A stretch of DNA of 64,000 nt from contig PGTK01000005.1 of the NCBI GenBank assembly GCA_002794705.1, forward strand, positions 62,001 through 126,000, given 5' to 3'. This stretch comes from Candidatus Thermofonsia Clade 1 bacterium. GTDB lineage: Bacteria > Chloroflexota > Anaerolineae > Aggregatilineales > UBA2796. Each line of letters begins with the position of its first letter. The first letter of the stretch is position 1. The notes under the pieces were generated by a model. It was not told the DNA's origin. It did no database searches and worked only from the letters and a program-made list of their open reading frames with translations. The position numbers and the translations under genes were made by a program. Positions 36,118 through 44,417 of the stretch are shown here, piece by piece.

Positions 36118-36146
36118 TTGTGTCTTTTTTCGCAAAGTGCTATATT
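36118..36146 (+). promoter_or_regulatory. Promoter of the riboflavin uptake operon
   Basis: TTGTGT at 36118-36123 and TATATT at 36141-36146 with exact 17-bp spacing, placing the transcription start about 16 bp before the FMN aptamer. Confidence 0.6.
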
Positions 36147-36168
36147 CTTCAACGAACAAGCGAATGCA

Positions 36169-36309
36169 GACCTTCGGGGCGGGGTGGAAGTCCCCACCGG
36201 CGGTGATGCGCCCAGAGCGCCTAGCCCGCGACCCGTCTCAGCCTTGGTTGAGCGGTGGATTTCGGTGAGACACCGAAGCCGACGGTTACAGTCCGGATGG
36301 GAGAAGGTC
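36169..36309 (+). promoter_or_regulatory. FMN riboswitch (RFN element)
   Basis: The aptamer is easily recognised. P1 is formed by GACCTTC (36169-36175) and GAAGGTC (36303-36309). Conserved cores include GGGGCGGGGTGGAAGTCCCC, CCGGCGGTGAT, AGCCCGCGA, GGTGAGACACCG, GCCGACGGTTACAGTC and the closing GGATGGGAGAAGG. FMN binding normally represses the downstream genes. 36310-36452 holds the expression platform: a small GGCTG-GT-CAGCC hairpin (about 36325-36336) is visible, but there is no clear T-tract terminator, so control may be by sequestering the GAGGGGG ribosome site at about 36446. This covers the whole 460-bp gap before ribX. Confidence 0.95.
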
Positions 36310-36458
36310 AGCGGCAATGCCTAACGGCTGGTCAGCCGTGCTTTGCCGTCTCTGCATGGTGCCTCAAGCCGACTCAGCGCCTATGCGCTGCAAGTCTGCT
36401 TTGCCTACCCTGCGCCGCCCCGACTCTGCTCACCCATCAGACCTAGAGGGGGATGCCT

Positions 36459-37295
36459 ATGGCGCAAATTGCCAGCCCAAGCACACAGACTATCGCGCCG
36501 CCGCGCCTGAGCGCGCCGCGCTTGAGCTTTCTACGCAGGCTATGGCAGCGCCTGCCCGCGATCATGGTCGCGGTAGCGCTGCTCGCCCTGTGGCACTTCC
36601 AAGCCCGCGACTCGGCAAGCCTCGCCTTCGTCATCGCCACGCCTGAGGCAGTCTGGCAGACCTTCCTGCAGCTGCTCAGGAATGGCACGCTGCTCAACCA
36701 TCTCGGCACGACTGTATTAGAGGTGACGCTCGGCTTGCTGATGGGCGTGCCAAGCGCGCTGCTGCTGGGCTACCTGATCGCTCGCAACCGCTTTGCAGAG
36801 CGCACTTTTGCGCCTTACGTGATCGGTTTCCAAGCCGTGCCGCTGATCGCTATTGCGCCAATCCTGATCACGCGCTTGGGCGGACCGGGCATTGCCTCTG
36901 TGAGCGTTGTTGCCGCGCTGATCGTCTTTTTCCCAATGCTAATGGCGACGCTCGTCGGCATTCGCAGTGTGCCAAGCGAACTGCACGAGCTATTCCATGC
37001 CTTGAACGCCTCACGCTGGCAGACTTTCTATCGCCTTGAGCTGCCTTCAGCAGCGCCTTCGCTGTTCGGCGGCTTGCGGGTCAGCGTCACTTTGGCGGTA
37101 GTTGGCACAGTAGTGGGCGAGGGCTACGGTGCGACAGCAGGCTTGGGCTTCATGATCTTTTCATCACGTTTTATGTACAACCCCGCAGGCGTCATGGTTG
37201 GCGTGTTCACGCTGACAGCACTGGCGCTCCTGCTCTATGAGATCGTGGCGCGGCTGGAGCGTCGTGCGCTGCGCTGGCGTGCGCCACAGGCATAA
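36459..37295 (+). CDS. ribX: Riboflavin ABC transporter permease (NitT/TauT-like family)
   Basis: A 278-aa inner-membrane permease of the SsuC/TauC/ThiX family, with about six helices. The coupling-loop region SVPSELHELFHALNASRWQTFYRLELPSAAPSLFGGLRVS is at about 170-210. An ATG at 36453 is in frame, but GAGGGGG sits only 2 nt before it, so the second ATG at 36459 has better spacing. Directly downstream of an FMN riboswitch and followed by a THI5-like binding protein and an ATPase, the arrangement described for the RibXY riboflavin transporter of Chloroflexi. Riboflavin as cargo is inferred from riboswitch and family. Confidence 0.88.
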   Translation: MAQIASPSTQTIAPPRLSAPRLSFLRRLWQRLPAIMVAVALLALWHFQARDSASLAFVIATPEAVWQTFLQLLRNGTLLNHLGTTVLEVTLGLLMGVPSALLLGYLIARNRFAERTFAPYVIGFQAVPLIAIAPILITRLGGPGIASVSVVAALIVFFPMLMATLVGIRSVPSELHELFHALNASRWQTFYRLELPSAAPSLFGGLRVSVTLAVVGTVVGEGYGATAGLGFMIFSSRFMYNPAGVMVGVFTLTALALLLYEIVARLERRALRWRAPQA

Positions 37296-37323
37296 GACAT
37301 CTTCATCACAAGGAAGGGAGACC

Positions 37324-38466
37324 ATGCGTAAATTCCTAGCCATTCTGTTCGTGTTGAGCCTTGCGCTCTCAGCTTGTGTCGTGACGGGCGAGCCGCAAGT
37401 TGGCATTATGAAGAAGGATCACGGCGAGGTGAAAGAGGAAGGCGCGCCAGCCGCTGAGCCGACTGCCGAACCTACCGCTGAACCCACTGCTGAGCCAACC
37501 GTTGAGCCGACGCCAGGCGCCGCTCTGCCTGAGCGCGACGTTCCTACCCGCGATTCCGCTCTAACGCCGATCACGCTCTTTTTGGGCTACATTCCGAACG
37601 TGCAATTCGCGCCCGTCTACATGGCGATTGAGCAGGGTTTCTTCCGCGAGGAAGGCATTGAGGTCACTATTGAACACGGTTTCGATGAGACCGACGGCTT
37701 GACGCGCATCGCCACAAATAACCTGCAATTCGGCATGATCAGCGGCGAACAGGTGGTCTTGGCGCGTGCGCAAGGCGCGCCTGTGAAATACTTCTTCCGC
37801 TGGTATCAGCGCTTCCCCGTCGGTGTGGTTGTGCCGAAGGATAGCCCGATCCGCAAGCCCCAAGACCTGAAGGGCAAGATCGTGGGCGTGCCGGGTAAGT
37901 TCGGCGCCAGCTACTTCGGCTTGAAGGCACTGCTGAACGCGGCTGAGATGAGCGAATCTGACCTGCGCGAGGTGCGCGCCATTGGCTACGATACCGCGCC
38001 AATTTTCTGCGAACGCCAAGTGGATGCCTCCGTCATCTACATCGCTAACGAACCGCTCCAGATCGCGGCGCGCTGCTTTGACGTGGAAGTGATCGCCATC
38101 AGCGACTACGCCGATTTGGTCTCGAATGGCTTGGTGACCAACGAAAAGACCATTGCGGAGCGCCCAGAGCTAGTGCGCGGCATGGCACGGGCATACGGAC
38201 GCGGTCTAGCGCTGACCATTGCCGATCCTGATCTCGCCTATCAGGTCAGCCGCAAGTTTGTAGAAAGCTTGGCAGAGGACGATCCCGTCCAGAAGCAAGT
38301 CTTGCTGCGCTCAATTGAGCTGTGGAAGGCTGATCGGCTAGGCGAAAGCACGGACTCGGCATGGAAGCTCACCGCTGAGACGCTGCTCTCCATGGGCTTG
38401 ATCGACTCAATTGAAGGCTATCAGGACGCCTTCACGAACGAGTTCTTGCCTGAGTCCTACGAGTGA
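37324..38466 (+). CDS. ribY: Riboflavin-binding lipoprotein (NMT1/THI5-like)
   Basis: A 380-aa lipoprotein: signal residues 1-16, lipobox LSAC, then a flexible spacer with five A/V-EPT repeats (about residues 45-65). An NMT1/THI5-type periplasmic-binding fold follows, opening with TLFLGYIPNVQFAPVYMAIEQGFFREEGI. The THI5-like family binds pyrimidine or flavin-type ligands; the upstream FMN riboswitch points to riboflavin. ATG 37324 follows GGAAGGGAG; the longer in-frame extension overlapping ribX is rejected because the signal peptide would be buried. Confidence 0.88.
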   Translation: MRKFLAILFVLSLALSACVVTGEPQVGIMKKDHGEVKEEGAPAAEPTAEPTAEPTAEPTVEPTPGAALPERDVPTRDSALTPITLFLGYIPNVQFAPVYMAIEQGFFREEGIEVTIEHGFDETDGLTRIATNNLQFGMISGEQVVLARAQGAPVKYFFRWYQRFPVGVVVPKDSPIRKPQDLKGKIVGVPGKFGASYFGLKALLNAAEMSESDLREVRAIGYDTAPIFCERQVDASVIYIANEPLQIAARCFDVEVIAISDYADLVSNGLVTNEKTIAERPELVRGMARAYGRGLALTIADPDLAYQVSRKFVESLAEDDPVQKQVLLRSIELWKADRLGESTDSAWKLTAETLLSMGLIDSIEGYQDAFTNEFLPESYE

Positions 38467-39215
38467 TGGCGATGCTGCGCGTTGAGGGAGTCTGGCAGCG
38501 CTTTGGAGCGCTAGAGGTGCTGCAGGAGATCAGCTTTGGGCTGACCGCAGGCGAGTTCGTCTGCCTGCTTGGACCGAGCGGTTGCGGCAAGACAACCTTG
38601 CTGCGCATTATGGCAGGCTTGCTCAAGCCAAGCATGGGTCGAGTCCTATTCGATAGGAAACCGATCACAGCGCCGCGTCCTGAGATCGGCATCCTGTTCC
38701 AACAGCCGAACTTGTTGCCCTACCTCAGCACACGTGCCAACGTCGAATTGCCTCTGGCACTGCGCGGCGTGCCGCGCTGGGAGCGCCGCCGCATTGCCCA
38801 AGACGCCCTCGCGCAGCTGGGCTTGGCAGAGTTCGCCGAAGTCTATCCTAGCCAGCTCTCAGGCGGCATGGCGCAGCGCGCCGCGCTGGGACGCGCCCTT
38901 GTGCAGAATCCATCTGTGCTGCTGATGGATGAACCCTTCGGCGCGCTCGACGCCATGACCCGCGAATACATGCAGCTGGAGCTACTTGACCTGTGGGCGC
39001 GCACGGGCAAGACGATCCTGATGGTGACGCACAGCCTCACAGAGGCGGTCTTTATGGCGGATCGGGTCTTGGTGTTGACGGCGCGCCCAAGCAGGCTCAG
39101 CGCAGCATTGGAAATCCCTTTGCCGCGCCCGCGCCGCCTAGAGATGGTGCATTCGCCTCAGTTTGGCGCGCTGGTAGCCCAACTGCGCGGCTACATCGGC
39201 GCGTCAAGCACTTAG
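38466..39215 (+). CDS. ribZ: Riboflavin ABC transporter ATPase
   Basis: A 249-aa ATPase of the NitT/TauT/SsuB type: Walker A GPSGCGKTT, Q-loop LFQQPNLLPYLS, signature LSGGMAQRAALGRAL, Walker B VLLMDEPFGALD, H-loop MVTHSLTEA. ATG 38466 overlaps the ribY stop by one base (TGATG), so translation is coupled. It energises RibX. It ends 4 nt into the convergent histidine kinase gene. Confidence 0.9.
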   Translation: MAMLRVEGVWQRFGALEVLQEISFGLTAGEFVCLLGPSGCGKTTLLRIMAGLLKPSMGRVLFDRKPITAPRPEIGILFQQPNLLPYLSTRANVELPLALRGVPRWERRRIAQDALAQLGLAEFAEVYPSQLSGGMAQRAALGRALVQNPSVLLMDEPFGALDAMTREYMQLELLDLWARTGKTILMVTHSLTEAVFMADRVLVLTARPSRLSAALEIPLPRPRRLEMVHSPQFGALVAQLRGYIGASST

Positions 39216-40999
39216 TCGCCTACTGTTTGGGCGAGGGGCAACCAAAAGCTAAAAATGCTGCCGATGCCCGCCTCGCTATTCATCCAGACCTTGCCGCCGT
39301 GACGCTCGATCACTGTGCGCACCAGACTCAAACCCAGCCCTGTGCCGCTGATGTGATCTGTGCCTGGCTCACGGGCGCGGTAGAAACTGCTGAATAGCCG
39401 CTCTTGCCGCTCTTTACTGATTCCATAGCCGTTATCCTGTACCTCAAAGAGCAAGCGGCGCTCTTTAGCAGTCAAGCGTACTTGGATCAAGCCGCCATCA
39501 GGCGTGTACTTGATCGCATTGCTGATCAAGTTGCTGATCGCCTGCCTGAGTTGCGTTGCGCTACCGCGCACATGGAGCGTGCTGGCAGGCAATTGCAGCG
39601 TCAGCGTATGTTTTTTCAGTTCAGCAGCCGCACGCTGCACTTCAACCTCAGCACTGACCAGTGCATTAAAATCCACCACCTGCCAAAGCGCCTCACGCTC
39701 GCTCTCAACCCTTTCAAGTGTCAGCAGGTCTTTTATGAGCGTATCCATAGTCTGGTGTGCTTTCCGCACGCGCTCAACATAGTGCTTTTGACGCTCAGAG
39801 AAAGATGAAACATCCAGCGTCTCTGTGAACATATCAAAATAGTTCATCGCCACGTTGAGCGGATTGCGCAGATCGTGAGACGCCATGCGGATCATGTGCG
39901 TTTTAATGCTCTCTAGCTCACGCACCTCAGCATACAAGCGCGCTTGCCGCAGAGCAGAGGCAATCTGGCTGCCGAGTGCCTCTGCGAGAGCGCAATCTTC
40001 CTCGCTGAAGTGCCGATCATGGCGCTGCTCCATTGCCAGTGCCACGCCCACCACTTCAATCTCTTGGGCGTTGGCTGCCGTAGGTGCTGTGGCAAGCGGG
40101 ATGATCAGCAGGGCGTGCGCCCCATGAGCGATCATAAAATCGCGCAAACGCTCTGAGAGCAGGCGCGAATGAACGCCATAACCGCTGCTGCGCTGAGTCT
40201 GGATGACATGGCGCACCTCAGGTAGGCTCTCTGTGGCGAAACTACTGCCCACTTGCGGCAAAACACTCATGGCAAGGCGCGCCGTTGCCAATCGGTAAGC
40301 ATGGACTAGCTCGATCTCATCTTGCAGCTTGCGATAATCCGCCATGACCACCAGCGAGACGCGCAGTGTGGTCGCTAGGGACTGCGCAGCAATTGCCAGC
40401 ACCTGTGGGCGCTCCAAACTGGCAGAGATCATGCGGCTGGCAGTGTAAAGCGACGCCATTTCATCGGCTTGGCGGGCAGCCTCGCGGTAGAGCCGCGCAT
40501 GGTCAAGCGCAATGGCGGCGCGCTGAGCCAGCCGACCCACAAAAGCGATGTCAGCGGTTGTGAACGTATCAGGCGCCTCACCCTCCAGCCAGATCACGCC
40601 GATAACCTTGCCGCGTAGCTCAATTGGCACAGCAATGGCTGAGCGAGTCTCAGCGAGGGCGTGGTGTGAGCGATGATCGGGATCAGCCGCGAGATCAGTG
40701 ACGTGCTGACTAAGGCGCGTGCGTATGGCGCGCCCGATGATGCTCTCTTCAAGCTGCCAGACCCGCTCTAGGGCGTCATCAAGCGAGTAGCCCAGTGCAA
40801 CGAGCGGCTTCAGGCTGTTATCCTGATCGTTAAACGTGACAAACATGCCCGCCGCTGCACCTGTGCGCCGTAGCGCCCAATCCATTGTCAGCATCAGCAC
40901 GTTGTCGAAGTCGAGCGTGGCGCCCAGCTCCCGATCCACGCGCTGAAACATCTTCAATTCCTCAAGCTGCTCAGCTAAATGCTCAGTTATGTCCGTCAT
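39212..40999 (-). CDS. Soluble sensor histidine kinase with two GAF domains
   Basis: About 595 aa with no membrane segment. GAF 1 spans about 18-168 and GAF 2 about 193-353. The DHp helix carries the phospho-acceptor His375 in MASHDLRNPLN. The HATPase domain has its N box (LRQAISNLISNAIKYTPDGG), G1 (VQDNGYGISKE) and G2 (GTGLGLSLV). GAF domains bind small ligands or chromophores. No Cys in a phytochrome-type position was identified, so the signal is unknown. The start at 40999 follows AGGAG; it overlaps the hydrolase gene upstream by 17 nt. No response regulator gene is adjacent. Confidence 0.9.
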   Translation of the reverse strand: MTDITEHLAEQLEELKMFQRVDRELGATLDFDNVLMLTMDWALRRTGAAAGMFVTFNDQDNSLKPLVALGYSLDDALERVWQLEESIIGRAIRTRLSQHVTDLAADPDHRSHHALAETRSAIAVPIELRGKVIGVIWLEGEAPDTFTTADIAFVGRLAQRAAIALDHARLYREAARQADEMASLYTASRMISASLERPQVLAIAAQSLATTLRVSLVVMADYRKLQDEIELVHAYRLATARLAMSVLPQVGSSFATESLPEVRHVIQTQRSSGYGVHSRLLSERLRDFMIAHGAHALLIIPLATAPTAANAQEIEVVGVALAMEQRHDRHFSEEDCALAEALGSQIASALRQARLYAEVRELESIKTHMIRMASHDLRNPLNVAMNYFDMFTETLDVSSFSERQKHYVERVRKAHQTMDTLIKDLLTLERVESEREALWQVVDFNALVSAEVEVQRAAAELKKHTLTLQLPASTLHVRGSATQLRQAISNLISNAIKYTPDGGLIQVRLTAKERRLLFEVQDNGYGISKERQERLFSSFYRAREPGTDHISGTGLGLSLVRTVIERHGGKVWMNSEAGIGSIFSFWLPLAQTVGD

Positions 41000-41855
41000 C
41001 AGCAACTCCTAGAAAGCGCAACATAGCGGCGTCACGCTGGGGGTGAGGCATAGTCACAATGGTAGTATGCCCCGCCTCCGAAATAGTCAAGACCTCAGCT
41101 TGAGGCATCCCCGCTTGCATCAAGGCAAGTATTTCATCCGTCAAAACAGGCTCAGTGGGGCTAAAAATGCCCATGCCTGCGCGCAAAATCAGCACGGGAC
41201 AGCGCACTTGTGCATACAGCTGCGGCAAATACTTCCATTGCTCAACAGCCGCAGGCGAGCGTTCTGCATCCAGCACATAGCGCGCCATGCGTCGGATATA
41301 GCTCCCATCAGGCTGTTGGCGCAGGTTGCTGCGCAGCAAAAGATCGAGTTCCTCTGTGTACGGCTGATAGAGCGGATGAGTCTTGTAGCGCTCAACATAT
41401 GCCTCAAGCGAAGGGTAGCGATAGGGCATAGTATCGTAATAGGCGTTCAGCGCTTGGACTTCATGCGGATTGGGCGGCGCGCCACCATCTATCAAAATCA
41501 AGTGCGTGACGCGCTCAGGCAAGTGCGCTGCCAACCAAACGCCCAACATCGCCCCGAAAGAATGTCCCACCACAGCACACTGGCTAATATTGAGCCGATC
41601 AAGCGCATCCACCAGCTCAAGGTAATGAGCCGTCAGTCCATATTCGCCAAAAGGCATGTCGCTGCCGCCGCGTCCGCGCAAATCAGGCGCGATCAGGCGG
41701 CGGCGTCCGTTCAAGGTGCGCGCCATGCGCAGCGCCTCGATACCATTCGCTGTGATATGATGCAGAAACAGCACAGGCGGCGGCGCGCCCTGCCAATCGC
41801 GCACCAACATGCGAATGCGATGCGCCATGACGCGGTAAGTCAAAGGCTCAGTCAT
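40983..41855 (-). CDS. Alpha/beta hydrolase
   Basis: A 290-aa alpha/beta-hydrolase fold protein. The nucleophile elbow GHSFG carries S99. The oxyanion strand reads FLHHITANG (HH in place of the common HG), and a late AGHTTIV supplies the catalytic His. The lid region contains a Tyr-rich segment (YYDTMPYRYPSLEAYVERYK). Likely an esterase, lactonase or haloperoxidase-like enzyme; substrate unknown. Co-transcribed with the GAF histidine kinase, with overlapping ends. Start at 41855 (ATG) rather than the preceding TTG. Confidence 0.8.
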   Translation of the reverse strand: MTEPLTYRVMAHRIRMLVRDWQGAPPPVLFLHHITANGIEALRMARTLNGRRRLIAPDLRGRGGSDMPFGEYGLTAHYLELVDALDRLNISQCAVVGHSFGAMLGVWLAAHLPERVTHLILIDGGAPPNPHEVQALNAYYDTMPYRYPSLEAYVERYKTHPLYQPYTEELDLLLRSNLRQQPDGSYIRRMARYVLDAERSPAAVEQWKYLPQLYAQVRCPVLILRAGMGIFSPTEPVLTDEILALMQAGMPQAEVLTISEAGHTTIVTMPHPQRDAAMLRFLGVADDGHN

Positions 41856-41881
41856 CAATAGCTCACCTGTAGATGCGAAAA

Positions 41882-41917
41882 CGAGGGCGCTTTGGCACAG
41901 CCGCCGAACCGCCCTCG
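41882..41917 (-). terminator. Rho-independent terminator of the ugpC-like gene
   Basis: CGAGGGCG (41882-41889) pairs with CGCCCTCG (41910-41917). On the minus strand the stem is followed by TTTT. It lies just after the stop of the ATPase gene. Confidence 0.6.
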
Positions 41918-41950
41918 CTGAGATTGCAATGCTGCGATAATCAGGCGCGA

Positions 41951-43054
41951 TCAGAGCGCTTTCTGCGTCTTGACATCGAACAGGTGCATGTTCAGCACGT
42001 CCATCACCACTTGGATGCGCTGCCCAACATGCACATCAGTGCGCGGGTCAACGCGGGCGATGAAGGTCTTGCCGCCTTCCTCGAGGTAGAGGATTTTCTC
42101 GTTGCCCATCTGCTCGACCACGTCCACATTCGCCTCGATGTAAGCAGGCTGGATGCTGGGCGGCGTGTAGTGCGAGTCGTGAATGGACTCTGGACGGATG
42201 CCGAAAATGACCTCCTGACCGACGTGATCGCGGTAGCGCTGATAGCGTTTCTCCGGCACAGGAATCTTGTAAGAGTGAGTCAGGACGTAGAGCTTGCCGT
42301 CTTCTTCCACAAGGCGCGAATTCTCGAAGAAATTCATCGAAGGGCTGCCGATGAAGCCTGCCACGAACACATTCGCCGGATGGTCGTAGAGATTCTGCGG
42401 CGTGTCAATCTGCTGCAGCTCACCAGCGCTCATCACAGCGATGCGCGTCCCCATGGTCATGGCTTCCACCTGATCGTGCGTCACGTAGATGAAGGTGGTG
42501 CCAAGGCGCTGATGCAGCTTGCTGATGAAAGCACGCGCCTCGACGCGCAGCTTAGCGTCCAAGTTGGAGAGCGGCTCATCCATCAAGAAGACCTGCGGCT
42601 CACGCACAATGGCGCGCCCGACTGCCACGCGCTGGCGCTGACCGCCCGAAAGCTGGCGCGGCTTACGGTCAAGCAGCTGGTCAATCATCAGGCTCTTGGC
42701 GGTCTCGCGCACGCGCCGATCAATCTCATCACGCGGCACGCGGCGCAGGCGCAAGCCGAACGCCATATTTTCGTAGACGGTCATGTGCGGATAGAGCGCG
42801 TAGCTCTGGAAGACCATTGCAATGTCACGGTCTTTGGGCGCAATGTTGTTGACCACGCGGTCGCCGATCAGAATTTCGCCCTCCGAGATTTCTTCCAAGC
42901 CCGCCAGCATCCGTAAGCTGGTGGTCTTGCCGCAGCCCGATGGACCGACTAAGACGAGGAATTCTTTGTCTGCCACCTCAATGTTGAGGTCCTTTACCGC
43001 GACTACATCGCCGGGATAGCGCTTGTAGACGCCTCTGAACGATACGCTTGCCAC
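41951..43054 (-). CDS. ugpC: UgpC/MalK-type ABC transporter ATPase
   Basis: 367 aa from the GTG at 43054, preceded by TTGGAGG; the protein then begins MASVSFRGVYKRY, as in the family. Motifs: Walker A GPSGCGKTT, Q-loop, signature LSGGQRQRVAVGRA, Walker B VFLMDEPLSNLD, H-loop YVTHDQ. A C-terminal OB-type regulatory domain (about 240-367, with FGIRPESIHDS) is typical of MalK/UgpC/MsmK ATPases. These often serve several sugar or glycerol-phosphate importers. No permease is adjacent, so it probably acts as a shared ATPase. Confidence 0.88.
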   Translation of the reverse strand: MASVSFRGVYKRYPGDVVAVKDLNIEVADKEFLVLVGPSGCGKTTSLRMLAGLEEISEGEILIGDRVVNNIAPKDRDIAMVFQSYALYPHMTVYENMAFGLRLRRVPRDEIDRRVRETAKSLMIDQLLDRKPRQLSGGQRQRVAVGRAIVREPQVFLMDEPLSNLDAKLRVEARAFISKLHQRLGTTFIYVTHDQVEAMTMGTRIAVMSAGELQQIDTPQNLYDHPANVFVAGFIGSPSMNFFENSRLVEEDGKLYVLTHSYKIPVPEKRYQRYRDHVGQEVIFGIRPESIHDSHYTPPSIQPAYIEANVDVVEQMGNEKILYLEEGGKTFIARVDPRTDVHVGQRIQVVMDVLNMHLFDVKTQKAL

Positions 43055-43148
43055 TGAAACCTCCAAGACTCTCAAAGAATGTGCGTTTTAGCGCGCCAAT
43101 TGCGCCCCTCTGACGTGACGCGCAAGCCAAAAAGGCGCCTTTGGCGTA

Positions 43149-43177
43149 ATTATGCCATCAACTGCCAACTTGCACAA
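43149..43177 (-). promoter_or_regulatory. Putative promoter of the ugpC-like gene
   Basis: Minus-strand TTGTGC (43172-43177) and CATAAT (43149-43154) with exact 17-bp spacing, about 95 bp before the start codon. Confidence 0.45.
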
Positions 43178-43231
43178 CAAGACATCGGGCTAGGTTTGTT
43201 CAATCTGCTGAAAAATGGCAAAGGAAGCACA

Positions 43232-43558
43232 CTACATGCCGAACCAGCCCATCAGCTTCATGACCATGCCCATGTTGCGATCTACCTTGACTTTGCCCGA
43301 CATGAACGCCATCATCGGGTTCAGCTCGCCGCTCATGATCTTCATCAGGTCGGTGGCTTCGGCGCGCAAGATGGCGTCGGCATCTGCGGGCGGTTCGCCT
43401 GCGCCCATATTGAGCGCTCCGTCGCTCACCTGCAGCCAAAAATTGCCGCCGCCCTCCCCGCTCAGCTCAAAGGCGATCAAGCCGTTATCGCCACGCGCTT
43501 TTTCTGGGATGAAGCGCTCGCGCAGTTTCTCGAACATCTCTGTAACGCTGCTGAACAT
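43232..43558 (-). CDS. SCP2 sterol-binding domain protein
   Basis: A 108-aa single-domain protein of the SCP2 type. It has LIAFELSGEGGGNFWLQV, DADAILRAEATDLMKIMSGELNPMMAFMSGKVKV and a Met-rich C-terminus. SCP2 domains form a hydrophobic tunnel that binds lipids or acyl-CoA. In bacteria their role is poorly defined. AAAGGA is 8-10 nt before the start, and a TATACT -10 lies at 43605-43610 on the minus strand. It is a single-gene unit. Confidence 0.85.
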   Translation of the reverse strand: MFSSVTEMFEKLRERFIPEKARGDNGLIAFELSGEGGGNFWLQVSDGALNMGAGEPPADADAILRAEATDLMKIMSGELNPMMAFMSGKVKVDRNMGMVMKLMGWFGM

Positions 43559-43604
43559 GCTGTATGTTTCCTTTTCTGGTGCTTGACATAGCCAACTTGT
43601 GCAG

Positions 43605-43610
43605 AGTATA
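43605..43610 (-). promoter_or_regulatory. Putative -10 element of the SCP2 gene
   Basis: TATACT on the minus strand, 47 bp before the start codon; the -35 is poor. A GCACAAGTTGGC sequence follows at the expected transcription start. Confidence 0.35.
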
Positions 43611-43646
43611 GCGCATTTTGCTCAAAAGCGCGTAACGGATAGTCGC

Positions 43647-44417
43647 CTAAGGCACTTGCGGCATGGTTGAGACGCCTTGCTGCGCGCTGTGGGCGGCATA
43701 TGCCGCGATAACGCACTCTGGATCGCCCTCCGCCATAAGGCGACCCCGATCAAGCCAGAGCGCACGGCTGCACAACTCGCGCACTAGTTCCAAGCTATGT
43801 GAGACGATCACCAGCGTGCGTCCCTCTGCTTGCAAATCGCGCAGCTTCGCCACACAGCGCCGCTGAAACGCCATATCGCCCACAGCAAGCACCTCATCCA
43901 AGAGCATGATCTCTGAAGGAGTCGCCATTGCTACGCCAAAAGCGAGGCGCGCCTGCATCCCGCTTGAATAGTACTTGAGCGGCGTATCGAGGAAGTCCTC
44001 AATCTCAGCAAAGGCAGCGATCTCTGCCACACGGCGCGCCATTGCCGCCCGCGTATGCCCGTACAGCGCGCCGTTCAGCAAAATGTTCTCGCGCCCGCTC
44101 AAATCGCCGTGAAAACCTGCGCCCAGCTCCAAAAGCGCTACTAAGCGTCCACGCACTGTGATCGTGCCACTCGTAGGCGTATAAATGCCCGCGATCAGCT
44201 TCAAAAGCGTGCTTTTGCCGCTCCCATTCGCGCCGATGATGCCAAGCGTCTCACCCTGTGCCACACTGAGCGAGAGATTGTGCAGCGCTGTGAACGGGAC
44301 GCGCTCCAAATGCCGCCAAAAGCGTGCCAGATCGATCAAAAAGCCACTGACCGTCCTAGCGCGATCCCGCACAATGATGAACGTCTTTGAGACGTTGCGC
44401 ACCTCAAGGCAATTCAT
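43647..44417 (-). CDS. wzt: Polysaccharide export ABC ATPase (Wzt/TagH family)
   Basis: A 256-aa ATPase with the polysaccharide-exporter fingerprint: Walker A GANGSGKST, then GRLVALLELGAGFHGDLSGRENI (about 96-118), signature YSSGMQARLAFGVA, Walker B EIMLLDEVLAVGD, H-loop VSHSLE. It drives export of lipid-linked polysaccharide with the permease encoded immediately upstream. The long C-terminal carbohydrate-recognition domain of O-antigen Wzt is absent. It overlaps the permease gene by 4 nt and is third in the STAND-wzm-wzt operon. Confidence 0.9.
   Translation of the reverse strand: MNCLEVRNVSKTFIIVRDRARTVSGFLIDLARFWRHLERVPFTALHNLSLSVAQGETLGIIGANGSGKSTLLKLIAGIYTPTSGTITVRGRLVALLELGAGFHGDLSGRENILLNGALYGHTRAAMARRVAEIAAFAEIEDFLDTPLKYYSSGMQARLAFGVAMATPSEIMLLDEVLAVGDMAFQRRCVAKLRDLQAEGRTLVIVSHSLELVRELCSRALWLDRGRLMAEGDPECVIAAYAAHSAQQGVSTMPQVP

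Noticed and set aside
37456..37515. Tandem repeat near the start of ribY as a phase-variation tract
   Set aside because: Units are 12 nt (A/V-EPT codons), so slippage would keep the frame; it is a flexible lipoprotein spacer.
41043..41861. 272-aa open frame opposite the alpha/beta hydrolase
   Set aside because: The hydrolase frame has a complete catalytic motif set; the opposite frame shows no family features and no start signals.
41873..42916. 347-aa open frame opposite the UgpC-type ATPase
   Set aside because: The ATPase motifs fix the coding strand; the His/Leu-rich antisense product is an artefact of GC-rich third positions.
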